Assembly: GCA_002104985.1 (NCBI GenBank)
Contig: MCGO01000132.1
Location: 1 to 64,000, forward strand
Source: Rhizoclosmatium globosum
Lineage: Eukaryota > Chytridiomycota > Chytridiomycetes > Chytridiales > Chytriomycetaceae
Direction: 5' to 3'
Length of the DNA: 64,000 nt
Part shown: one piece after another, positions 1 to 9,718 of the stretch
Numbering within the stretch: the stretch's first letter is position 1
Layout: each line of letters opens with the position of its first letter
Program-made: the position numbers and the translations under genes
The notes under the pieces: model-generated
The model's database searches: none
Told to the model about the DNA's origin: nothing
What the model saw: only the letters and a program-made list of their open reading frames with translations

Positions 1-450
1 AAATGGGATATGGCTGAAACTAAGGCTGGGGGCCCATTCCCAGAAATCCTTGCCGCTGACATTTTCGTCAACTGCATTTACCTCTCCACTCCTATCCCAC
101 CTTTCATCACTCTCGAAATGGTCAAGCAAACTGTTGACAGAAAGCTCAGCGTTCTCGTGGACGTCAGTTGTGATGCCACAAACCCACACAACCCAATCCC
201 AGTCTACTACGGCGCTACTACCTTCGTAGACCCAGTCTTGAGAGTCGCTGGAGCCCCAGCTGCTGATTTGGACGTCATTGCAATTGACCACTTGCCAAGC
301 TTGCTCCCACGAGAATCCAGTGAGGCTTTCTGCACAGACTTGTTGCCATCATTGTTTGCTCTTGCCGACCGCCAGGCTTCACCTGTTTGGTCCAAGGCGG
401 AGAAGTTGTTCCATGATAAGGTTGCTGAGTCCAAGACTAGCAAGGTATAG
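1..450 (+). CDS. LYS1: Saccharopine dehydrogenase (NAD+, L-lysine-forming), C-terminal part
   Basis: This catalyses the last step of the fungal alpha-aminoadipate pathway, saccharopine to lysine plus 2-oxoglutarate. The window opens inside the gene, and the frame is open from base 1 (KWDMAETK...GGPFPEI). Family motifs visible are [28 protein letters not shown] and the very conserved [11 protein letters not shown]. It ends in a short basic tail (SKTSKV) at a TAG stop. About 150 C-terminal residues are present out of the usual ~370. The Rossmann half and active-site Lys/His lie upstream of the window. An AATAAA-like signal follows at about 464. The lysine-forming enzyme is confidently told from the glutamate-forming type by these motifs. 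Confidence 0.93.
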   Translation, partial: KWDMAETKAGGPFPEILAADIFVNCIYLSTPIPPFITLEMVKQTVDRKLSVLVDVSCDATNPHNPIPVYYGATTFVDPVLRVAGAPAADLDVIAIDHLPSLLPRESSEAFCTDLLPSLFALADRQASPVWSKAEKLFHDKVAESKTSKV

Positions 451-933
451 ACATATCGACATTAATAAAACGCAGTATTTAGTTTGAAAATCAATATTCT
501 TTGTGGACTGTCAGAGTAATCCAAAAGAAAAAGAATATTCCTGAACTCCATATTCCGAACAAAGAAAAGTTGATTCCAGCCCAGAAGCTCAGCCAAAAAG
601 GCGTTTCGTGTCCCAAGAGTTGTAAAACGCGATTTACCGTGCTCGGCATCCAAGCGAAAAGAAACCCGACTGCTGATTCCTGCTTTTTTTTTTAGCGGTT
701 TTATCAGACTCTATTTGAAACGAGCTTGATTTGAGTACTGTTAAAGAATTTGGCATTGAATTTGCAGACGTCTTGGAAGGAACCCCAGAATAGGTGAATT
801 TGCTTTAAAACGCGGACGGGATTCTGGCTTCCCATATTTCATTTCACTTGTTCGCGGTATTCAGAGGTAATCCAGCAGCAATAAGTTGAATTTCCAAACA
901 CTGGTCTGCGATTGTACGCAGCCAATGTGTGAA
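451..933. other. Intergenic, no gene seen
   Basis: This is the 3' flank of LYS1. It has a poly-T run near 685 and no ORF with family features. On the minus strand it may hold decayed downstream exons of the receptor-like fragment at 934-1179. Confidence 0.5.
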
Positions 934-1179
934 TCAAGGGAACACCCCAGCCAAAACATCAGGATAACGCGCGAGGAAATTCCCACTCGTCCAAGACGTT
1001 GCTGTAATTATATCGCAAATGGCCAAATTGACTTGCAATAGATTCACGGCCTTTTGAAGCTTTTTGGACTTTGCGATGCAAACAACTAACGTTATGTTCA
1101 TAAATATTGACAGTGGACATATGATTCTAAGCGTTACTTGGATGAGTTTGTTTTGGTTTGTATCTGGAGCCGTGGCCAT
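934..1179 (-). pseudogene. Family A (rhodopsin-like) GPCR-like fragment, TM1-TM2
   Basis: An 81-codon minus-strand ORF starts with ATG at 1179. It encodes a short N-terminus, a hydrophobic helix (IICPLSIFMNITLVVCIA), a basic loop (KSKKLQKAV) and a second helix starting NLLQVNLAICDIITA. The Asn in helix 1, the basic first intracellular loop and N-L-A-x-x-D in helix 2 match class A receptors (N1.50, LxxxD2.50). A GTG-start donor near 945 could splice to an acceptor near 883 and give a TM3-like QCLEIQLIAAG stretch, but nothing resembling TM4-7 follows before LYS1. I read it as a truncated gene or pseudogene. Its ATG lies only about 40 bp from the class C receptor ATG in the opposite direction. 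A chance match cannot be excluded. Confidence 0.45.
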
Positions 1180-1218
1180 TGTGTTTTTCCAAAAAGGATC
1201 TCTTGTTTGTTCTACACA

Positions 1219-3883
1219 ATGGACGAGACATCTCTCTCAACTGGCAGTCTTTTCGATAATCCACGCATAAAGCCTACGAATCAGAGCATCACTATCGCGT
1301 TTTTAGGTCCTTATGTTGATTGCGATCAGTTGACGTTGAATGGTTCCTTGGTAGTGAGAGGGATGGAGACATTGAATGTCACGCAGTACTCCGACTGGAA
1401 TAGTATGTCTACTTTTAATATCTTCATGTACCTGGAGTTTGGTGCGATGGTAAGTTTCTATTCAACCAAAAAAAGGATTGATTATGGATTCGACACAGGC
1501 CGCCATACGCGACATCAATCGAAATCCGAATATACTTCCAAATGTTCACATCAATGTTAAGCGATTCAACGTTGTTACCCCAGACAGTTTTGGGACTATC
1601 AATGGTGGCTATGTCGTCAGCCAAACAATCGTTCCTATCGCCGAAACACACACAGGTCAGCCATTAGCTAGAAATTCAATGATTTAACTTGCAATTAGAT
1701 GTAATCGCGCTTTTTGGTGACATAACGGGATATCGAATCCCAGCAGTCACTTCATTTTACAAGCTTCCAGCCATCGACCCTCGTGGTTTCAATTACGGTC
1801 TCTTAGATCGCATAAAATACCCATACTACATGCAGCTGGATACCATGGACGGAACGCCGGAAGTGCTGGTTTTGCTATTGAACCGTTTCAAAGTGACAAG
1901 GCTGGCCATGATATGTGAAAAAAGGGAGCCAATGTGCATAACAATGACGAAAACGCTTCAGCAGAATGGTTTTGATATTTTAATGTTGTTGGATATACAT
2001 TCTGATCCTGACTACATTGGTCTTTGGTTGAAGAAAACAAACGCACGATACATATATCTTGATGGACCATCATATCAATTGAGCTTTATGTATGAGAAAT
2101 TGGCGTCGAAAGGATTTGTTGGAAAAGATTTTGTTTACTTTGGGCCTTTCTGTCCAGAAGACCTTCGACTGCCTTCTGATGGTCAGATTGTAAATAACCA
2201 TCGGAGAGGATTCATTTATCTAGGTGGTTTCAACGACATGACTGAGGATATTAAACTACTGCAACAGCATGTACTTGATACAGTAAGCACATTTACAAGG
2301 TCTGGTTTTAAATTCATCAACAGTCACGAGATACTGACAGCATTAAGCTTGAATATTACAGATGAAATTGCAACATACACTAATTTGTTCGCATCTTACG
2401 ATTCCATTTGGACCTTAGCAGCCGGAATAGACAAGGTACTTAAGCACCAACCAAACCTCATTCATGAAAATATAAAATTGTGTCTGGAAACGACAAATAT
2501 GGGGATTTAAGAGCACCTTATGTCTTAAATTCATTTATGGGATCGGATTTAACTGCGAATCCATTCGCAAAGACCGATTTGAATTGGTCAAAACTCCTTG
2601 ATTTCAATGAAAGTAACTTGATATTCAATGACGGTGAGTTTAAGTGATGATTGCGAAGATATTGAAATGATGATGTAGGTTCCAATATTCCTCCTCCTGA
2701 TGGTGCATTGATTCAATCGGAAATTTTTATCCACTATTCAAGCACAAGTGGAATCATTCTTATGCTCTTTGCAGTAGTCGGAATATTCTCAACCCTCTTC
2801 ACACTCAGAGTCATTTTGGTGAATCGATCAAAGTCATCTCTTCGACATTCGTCCCCCCAATATCTAGCGGTTATTCTTCTGGGAATCATAGGATTATATT
2901 GCAATGCTTTTTTATACTTGGGTCAGATTCGAGATTGTTTCATGACTCTGTGGATACCAGTGCTTTCGTATAGCTGCATTGTCGGGACGATGGCAATCAA
3001 AAATGTCAGAATCTACTTGATATTCTCTGGCCAGAAGGTTCAGGCAAAGTTCTTAAAAGATGCTATCTACGTTCGGTATCTGATAATCGTTTTATGGTTT
3101 GAGGTTGCTCTTCTTGCTGTTTGGACCAAACTGTCGAGTGCACAAAGTGTAAAAATTGAGCTAGCTCCGGATTCTTATGCCTTTGCTTGCCAATTTTCAA
3201 CTCGAATGGACTGGCCTTATGCTTTGATAGCCCTTTTCAACATTATTCTGGGCTTGTTTGCACTTTTAATTTCAGGATTGATTTGGAATGTGGAGGCGGC
3301 TTACAATGAATCCAGTGAGATGCTGTGGACGGTAATTGCCATGGTTTTCTATGCCTTGGCATCATTTGCGTTGGATAAGGGTGCTGATTTTGGCAGGAAA
3401 CTAATTTTCAAAGCAGGAGCATCTTGTACAATGGCCACATTTATTTTATTAATCCTCTGTCTGCCTAAATTAATAGCTCTGTGGTATGAAAAATCGAAAG
3501 AAAGATATAGCAATTCTGTTATGATGTTTCAGCCTAGTTCAGTCCCAAGTATCACCAAAAACTCTTTATCCAGAAAAAATAATACCCGAATCACTCGCGC
3601 CATTTGCCACTACTTTGTTTGTTCAGTCCTTGTGTCAAAGAGACGACGATTTGAAGTTTTTGATACTTCATGGATTCTAGCTCAAGTATTTGTACAAGAA
3701 ATCAATCGTCGAATCATAGTTGTTGTAATGCCAGCAACTGATGAGGGAAATGCTGCAGCATTTGTGTTGGCCGAGAATATCAGAAACTGTGGCAACAATC
3801 AGAGGCTTACCGTTAGCAGCTTCAACTTTGAATTTCGAGAAGAACGGCATAGACTCGAATTTCTAAAAGCAATAAATAAATGA
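1219..3883 (+). CDS. Class C (GABA-B/mGlu-like) G-protein-coupled receptor
   Basis: This is a predicted plasma-membrane receptor with an extracellular bilobed ligand-binding domain (residues ~15-430) and a seven-helix class C domain (~445-690). The ligand domain opens ITIAFLGP and contains AAIRDINRNPNILPNV and VIALFGDITGY, as in ANF-receptor/periplasmic-binding folds. The 7TM part contains LRHSSPQYLAVILLG and LWIPVLSYSCIVGTMAIKN. A soluble tail of ~130 residues ends FLKAINK. Inferred exons are 1219-1449, 1499-1655, 1699-2479, 2512-2633 and 2679-3883 (831 aa). The 2480-2511 intron is only 32 bp and could instead be a frameshift. ATG 1138 is in frame and is an alternative start. No clear signal peptide is visible. 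The ligand is unknown. Confidence 0.8.
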
Positions 3884-3963
3884 GATTGGATGCTTTGAAA
3901 TCATTATTATGGAGAGATTGGGGCATCTCAAAATCCACACCACCAACCACAGCACAAACATCA

Positions 3964-5394
3964 ATGATGTCCCAGATCAACATTGAGACAGTCTCGCGCG
4001 CTGCGTACTGGATCTCTGCAGCCAGTATACTTTGGTTCAGTGTGGTTATTGTTGGACTCTTTCAAATCGTCTGGTTGCAAGTGTCCTTTTATCCAGCCGC
4101 TTTGGCGAAGGCGGGCTACTACGTCCATGTTGCATCAGGCACTATCTTCTTCATCGCAGGCCTTCTCCAGTTCAACACGAATCTCCGGCGAAACAACTCG
4201 TTGGTACACAAAGCCTGTGGCCTCGTATACTATGGAATGACGATCCTTTCGACGGTGAGCCTACTCTTTATCGCAATTGGTGGCTCGGAAACCGGCTTTG
4301 CGGCCTGGTTTACCGTTCTTGTTCTTGGACCTCTCTGGCTGTGGATCAACTGGCTCTCGTACAAGGCAATACTGCGAGGGGACGTTGCACTGCATCGAAA
4401 AATGAATCTTCGAGCATTTGGTTTCGCAAATACGATTATATGGATGAGGCCATTTTTGTTATTAATGGTTTGGCCGTGCTTTCCCACATTCGTGTGGGAT
4501 GATATGCATCCCGTTATTATGGAGGCGTTAAAAAGTGCTCTTTGGCTCTTTTTCTTCATTCAGGCGGTAGCAATTGAATTGTATCTGCATTGGGAGGACG
4601 CCGTGAATGGTATAGATGGCAGCCACGGGGTATCAACTTTCATTCACTCTGACCCATTCATTCCCGTCTCCGTACATCGAATGGAGATGCTGAACGACAC
4701 CGTGCTTCGTGTTGTTTTCCAAATTACGGATTCATCTGCGCTGCTTATCACGACAGCAGGACAACATATCTCGTTGAAAGCCATTTGCAATGGCTCATAC
4801 GTAATTCGTAATTACACGCCTGTTACCACACGCGCTGATATGGAATCTGGCTTCGTGGATCTGGTCATTCGTCTTATCCCAAATGGACAGATGTCAACAT
4901 TGCTGTTAGACTCCGTGAAAACCGGTGGCAACCACAAGTTCTCAATTGCTTCGTGCCATAGAAGCTTCGATTATAAACCAAATCAATTCTCGACTTTAGT
5001 CCTGGTCGCTTCTGGAACTGGAATCACTCCCATGATCAATATTGCCCGAGCGGTGCTCAAAGACCAACGTGACAAAACAAGAGTGCATATTATTTTCAAC
5101 GTTCGCAGTGCGGAAGATGTATTCTTTGAATCTGAATTGAAGGAGTTGGCAACAGAAGGGTCCGAAACTGCAGCGAGGCAAAGCTCAAATAAGCTAAGAT
5201 TTACGTTTACGATTCGATATCAAGACAGTGATGGACATGTTTCGGCTGAATCCATTTTGAAAAACGTTATTGAATCGGGCAAACTGAGAATTGTTCTTTC
5301 TGGCCCAACTACATTTGTGAAACCCCTAGGTATGCAAATTGTACAGTTGAAACGAAAAATTTCGGTGTTTGTATTTGGAGTTACTGATTGGTGA
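3964..5394 (+). CDS. DUF2306 membrane domain fused to FAD/NAD(P)H ferredoxin-reductase-type domain
   Basis: The N-terminal half has about six hydrophobic helices with DUF2306 hallmarks (FFIAGLLQF, RRNNSLVHKACGLVYY, ALHRKMNLRAF), including two conserved His in the -HK- and -HRK- loops. The C-terminal half is a flavoprotein reductase. RNYTPVTT is the FAD-binding RxYT motif, VLVASGTGITPM is the NAD(P)-binding glycine motif, and LSGPTTFVKP stands at the usual CGP position. A membrane electron-transfer role is inferred. Start choice is open. An in-frame ATG at 3880 overlaps the GPCR stop (ATGA), and 3964 (MMSQIN) gives 476 codons. The 3' end is also uncertain: an intron 5330-5400 would end the protein at about 5417. 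Confidence 0.75.
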   Translation: MMSQINIETVSRAAYWISAASILWFSVVIVGLFQIVWLQVSFYPAALAKAGYYVHVASGTIFFIAGLLQFNTNLRRNNSLVHKACGLVYYGMTILSTVSLLFIAIGGSETGFAAWFTVLVLGPLWLWINWLSYKAILRGDVALHRKMNLRAFGFANTIIWMRPFLLLMVWPCFPTFVWDDMHPVIMEALKSALWLFFFIQAVAIELYLHWEDAVNGIDGSHGVSTFIHSDPFIPVSVHRMEMLNDTVLRVVFQITDSSALLITTAGQHISLKAICNGSYVIRNYTPVTTRADMESGFVDLVIRLIPNGQMSTLLLDSVKTGGNHKFSIASCHRSFDYKPNQFSTLVLVASGTGITPMINIARAVLKDQRDKTRVHIIFNVRSAEDVFFESELKELATEGSETAARQSSNKLRFTFTIRYQDSDGHVSAESILKNVIESGKLRIVLSGPTTFVKPLGMQIVQLKRKISVFVFGVTDW

Positions 5395-5622
5395 AAGCAG
5401 TTTTAGTGATTTGGTGAAAGAAGGGGAAACGCGTGTCCTTGCATGTACATTTACTTTCTAAAAAAAGAATATATGTGGTAGCACGTTTTCTTATATGATT
5501 GTTTGATTTGTTGGCTTTTTCTGGAATCTTCGATGTTCCCCTCGAACTTCCTCGAATCGTCACCAAAATCATAACAAAAAGGTGAACATCACTTCCCCAC
5601 CAACCAAACAATCTGACTTTAA

Positions 5623-6804
5623 ATGGTTACAGCAAATATGCCCAACTACTACGACGTTCTGAAGGTTCCCAAGACGGCTTCTGATGATGAAATCAAGAAG
5701 GCTTACAGAAAGCTCGCGCTCAAATGGCACCCAGACCGTAACATTGACAACAAGGAAACTGCCGACCGCAAATTCAAAGAACTTGCCGAAGCTTACGAAG
5801 TTCTATCCGATCCCAAGAAGCGTCAGATTTACGATCAGTATGGAGAGGAAGGTCTGAAAGCCAGTGGTGGCCCTGGCGGCGCTGGAGGCTTCCCAGGCGG
5901 ATTCCAAGGCTTCCCCGGAGGTGCTGGTGGATTCCCTGGCGGTGCTCAGTTCCACTTTACCTCAGGTGGTCCAGGTGGGGGATTCACACCAACTTCAGGT
6001 TTGTTCGATTTCCTTCCACCACATCATCATCCCACAGATGACTAAACTAACTATCATACAGCCGAAGATATCTTTGCACAATTCTTTGGAGGTCAAAATC
6101 CGTTCGGTGGCGCAGGAGGTTTCGGTGGAATGAACATGAACATGGACTCAGACGATGACTATACCAGCGGTGGTTCATCTTATGGAGGAGGATTCCCAGG
6201 CGCGTTCCCATCTGCCGGACCCAAAGCTACAAAGAGGAAAACGTCACAAGGACCCGCCAAGAAACCTGAACCTATTCGAAGACCACTTCCAGTGTCGCTT
6301 GAGGACCTCTACACCGGAACAACTAAAAAGCTGAAGATTACGCGTACATATCTATCCGGAGAATCTTCAGAAAATATCATCGCCATTCAAGTCAAGGCTG
6401 GATGGAAGGCTGGTACTAAAATCACGTACCCTAACGAAGGAGATGAAGTCTCCCGTGGAGTATTCCAGGATATCGAATTTGTTATTGAAGAAAAGCCACA
6501 TGACTCATTCAAGCGTGAAGGTGATGATCTGAAGGTGGTTGTGGAAGTTGACTTGGTTGATACTCTGTCAGGACCAGTAAAGAAGTCGGTGCAAACTCTT
6601 GATGGCCGTCGAATTGAAGTAGATGTCGGTAACCTGAAATCAAGCGGAGAAACCCGCACTGTCAAAGGCGAGGGAATGCCTATCAGCAAGATTCCAGGAA
6701 AGAAGGGTGATTTGGTTGTTTCAGTTAACGTCAAATTCCCTTCTGCTTTGAGTGATGCACAAAAGAGAGATCTGAGAAGAGTTCTGTCTCCTAGCAGCTT
6801 ATAA
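5623..6804 (+). CDS. SIS1: Type II DnaJ/Hsp40 co-chaperone (Sis1/DNAJB-like)
   Basis: This Hsp70 co-chaperone of the cytosol and nucleus has an N-terminal J domain ([20 protein letters not shown], with the HPD motif in KWHPDRN), then a Gly/Phe-rich linker of FPGG repeats. The two C-terminal substrate-binding beta-domains follow ([41 protein letters not shown]). There is no CxxCxGxG zinc region, so it is type II. Two exons, 5623-5998 and 6062-6804, are joined across a 63-bp intron and restore [18 protein letters not shown] 5638 (MPNYYDVL) is the more family-like start. Length is ~370 aa, near Sis1. It is convergent with the dioxygenase gene. Confidence 0.93.
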
Positions 6805-6921
6805 TTTTTTGCATGGGTGAATATGAGAGATTCAATATAAATAATCATGATATTTAGAACACTATTGAATTTGAATATAAACACTTTATTACTTTGGGCC
6901 TTTCTGTCAAACATGTGTAAC

Positions 6922-7918
6922 TTATTGGGAAAAACCCAAATCTTTACCCTCGTTTTGGTTGGCAAGCTTGATCAAGTTGTCATAGAGTGGGTAGAGTCTT
7001 GCTGGCAAAGTCTCCTTGAAACGCTCCTCGCGCATCCAAGCAACACCGTGCTGAAGAATATTTCTGGCGCGGTGTGGACCGCCGTTCACAGTTCCCATAC
7101 ATCCGTGGAGAGTTGCGCGCTTCTTGGACTTGTCGTACACAGCACGGTGGAGAATATTGTTGTTGTAGAAGACAGTTTGACCAGCCTTCAACTCAACACA
7201 CATCTGACCAGGCATGTTCAAAGAGAGTGGGTCATTAATATTAATATCACGCTCCTCTGGAGTTCTGATACGGTAGTGAGACTTGGGAACAATCCACAAG
7301 CAGGCATCGTCATAGAGAGCAGTGTTCCATTGGGTACCGTAGTGTGGAATAGCAAGTCTCTCGATTTCCTCCTTCTCATCCACGTTTGGCTTCACATCGT
7401 CTCTGTGCCACTCAAGGGCAAAGTCCTTGTGCTCAGGGTTGATAAGCATGTTAAAGAGCTCAAGCTGGAGCTCCTCTTCCTTTGACTCGAGAATCTCGCA
7501 GACAGTGTCCAAGAGCTTGTCAGAACCATACCACTTGGCAAACTCTGGCTCCTTGAGATCTGGGTGCATAATCATTTGGACTCCCCAGACATCGTCAGCA
7601 GTCTCACCCCAAGGTGGGAATTGGACACCAACAACCTAATCATTCATACAGTTAGTCTCTGTTTTGAAAGAGAGGGACACGCAAGGGGGTCTAAGCATGA
7701 GTGGCACTGCCTCGTGGTCTTGCACCACCAGAATGGGTCACGATGAAGAGGGATTGATTACTTACACGGCGGAGCTTCCACTCATCATTACGGGCTTTGG
7801 CAACGGCGCGGTCAGCAGCAGCACGAAGAATCTCGAGCTGTTCATCTGAAACCAAGCCATCAACGATCACGTAGCCGTCTTCTTCGAGGCGCTGAGAGAT
7901 GGTGCGTTCAACAGTCAT
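6922..7918 (-). CDS. Phytanoyl-CoA dioxygenase (PhyH) family protein
   Basis: This is a predicted Fe(II)/2-oxoglutarate-dependent oxygenase. Exon 1 (7918-7766) and exon 2 (7635-6922) join across a 130-bp intron, giving 288 aa. The double-stranded beta-helix iron ligands are visible: EWHRDDV supplies the His-x-Asp and ILHRAVYD the distal His. The Arg in KKRATLHG is placed to bind the 2-oxoglutarate carboxylate. The N-terminus (EEDGYVIVDGLVSDEQLEIL) is the usual PhyH opening. The substrate is unknown. It is divergent from the Gfo/Idh/MocA gene across ~570 bp. Confidence 0.85.
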
Positions 7919-8489
7919 TTGGATTATTCTTGGGGCTTAGGAAAGTGTTTTCTGAAGTGATTTGGAGCAGAGAATTCAGCCATTTTGAATGCTTTTCGGT
8001 GGCTCCGGAAAAAGGCGGAAAGGGTTCCAACTTTCCAAATGAATCAAATTTTTCACGGGGAAGGAAGGCGGAGGCTGAAGTTGGAAACTGTACAAATGAA
8101 GGGAAACATTGGAGTTTAACCTGTTGTCAAACCAGCAAAGAAGGAGAAAGCATGAGGTCCGACCTTGAAACGTCGTTCTGGTTTCACTGAATTCAACTCA
8201 AAAAATTTTCACGGAACGGAACTGCTTTTCCGGAAACTGTGTTTCTCTTCCTGCATAAGTAAATGTAGCTTATACACATTTTATGGGCTATGATTTCATC
8301 TGAGGACTTTCCTGGTTAGAAGTGGCGCTGCGTTTCTCAACTCGTAAGCCCCACTACCCCTTGATGATGAGGGTCCAGTACCGCCAGTTGTACCTTTTTC
8401 ATGTGATTAGAGAGTGCCACCCATTTGGAAAGCCTTGCAAAACGAAAAGCAAACTTTGATTCTTTGTCATCACTCAAGGGAAAGAAAGT
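7919..8489. other. Divergent intergenic region
   Basis: This is shared upstream DNA of the PhyH-like gene (minus) and the Gfo/Idh/MocA gene (plus). No gene is supported. A small ORF at 7930-8190 has no recognisable features. No clear core promoter motif is visible. Confidence 0.5.
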
Positions 8490-9698
8490 ATGTTTGCAAA
8501 AACAACTTCCACGAAAACAGTTACAGTTCGGTACCCAACCAAAACCACCACCACCACAACTACAACCACTAGCTACAAGAAAAAGATGAAGTTTGGAGTA
8601 CTTGGCACAGGAGGAATTGCTGGAAAGGTTCTCACTGTTGGAATCCGCCGCAGTGGCAACGTTGTTCTGGCAGTTGGATCTCGTAACCAAGCATCTGCAG
8701 ATGCCTTTGCGGGCAAGTTTGCCATTGAGCGAGCCTATGGCAGCTACCAAGGAGTCCTTGATGATCCCGAGGTGAGTTGCAACATGAATTGGGTGGCCCC
8801 GCTCAAACATGCCATTTAACTTCAACAACTTCAGATTGAGGCTGTCTACATTGCCCTTCCCTCTGGTCTGCACAAAGAGTGGGCCATCAAAGCCGCCAAG
8901 GCAAAGAAGCACATTCTGTGTGAAAAACCAGTTGCTCCGTACACTGTCGACGTGATTGAAATTATTGATGAGTGTAAGGAGAACGGCGTCGTCTTCCTTG
9001 ATGGAACTTTCTTCAAGCACCACCCACGAAACAAACTGATTCGCGAAATGGTTGTGAATGGCGATTTGGGTGCTGTGACAAGCGTGTTTTCCCAATTCTC
9101 ATGCGACTTTGAGCCCGCCAAGGCGTCCGACTCTATCCGTCACCAACCTGCAATGGAACGAACTGGTGTTCTTGGTGATATGGGATGGTATACTGTTCGC
9201 TTCGGTCTCCACGTGTATGGCTATGAGCTCCCTGAAAGAGTGATTGGAACCATTGTCCGACGATACCCTGAGACAGGAGCTGCAACTCACTTTATTGGGC
9301 AATTGCACTTTTCTGGAAACAGAGTCGCCATCTTTGATTCTTCATTCGGTCAAATGGACACTCAAATTACTCACATCAGTGGAACCAAGGCCATTCTCGC
9401 ACTTGATGACACATTTGTGCCATGGAAGGGATTGATCGATATGAAGAATCCAAGTGCTTTTGTCGGACCAGAACAGGACACGTTCAAGATCAGTAAACAA
9501 GCTGGTGTCTGGGAAACCAAAGTTGTAGAAATGGGCGGAGTTGTGGAGGAAGTAATGATGATCAATGACCTGGTTGCTTGTGTTGAAGGCTCCAAAAACT
9601 GGAAAGAATGGGCTGAGGAGTCGATCACTATCCACAAGGTCCTTGACGCACTTTGGGAATCTGCCGAGAAGGGTTCTCTGCCTGTTTCTCTTCAGTAA
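8490..9698 (+). CDS. Gfo/Idh/MocA family NAD(P)-dependent oxidoreductase
   Basis: The Rossmann N-terminus (KFGVLGTGGIAGKVL) is followed by the family motif CEKPVAP at the end of the dinucleotide-binding domain. The C-terminal alpha/beta domain contains GVLGDMGWYTVRFGLHVYG. Exons 8490-8771 and 8835-9698 join across a 63-bp intron and restore DPEIEAVYIALPSGLH. This gives 381 aa, or 349 from the alternative ATG at 8586, which drops a Thr-rich leader (RYPTKTTTTTTTTT) of uncertain reality. The nearest characterised relatives would be dihydrodiol/sugar dehydrogenases. The substrate cannot be assigned. The stop lies 20 bp from the convergent S9 peptidase stop. Confidence 0.87.
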
Positions 9699-9718
9699 TC
9701 AATGTACTAGATGGTTCT

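Noticed and set aside
6387..6965. 192-codon minus-strand ORF
   Set aside because: Antisense shadow of the DnaJ substrate-binding domain, with no features of its own.
8337..9095. 252-codon minus-strand ORF
   Set aside because: It is antisense to the Gfo/Idh/MocA gene, whose frame has clear family motifs and a clean intron. The antisense translation has no domain.
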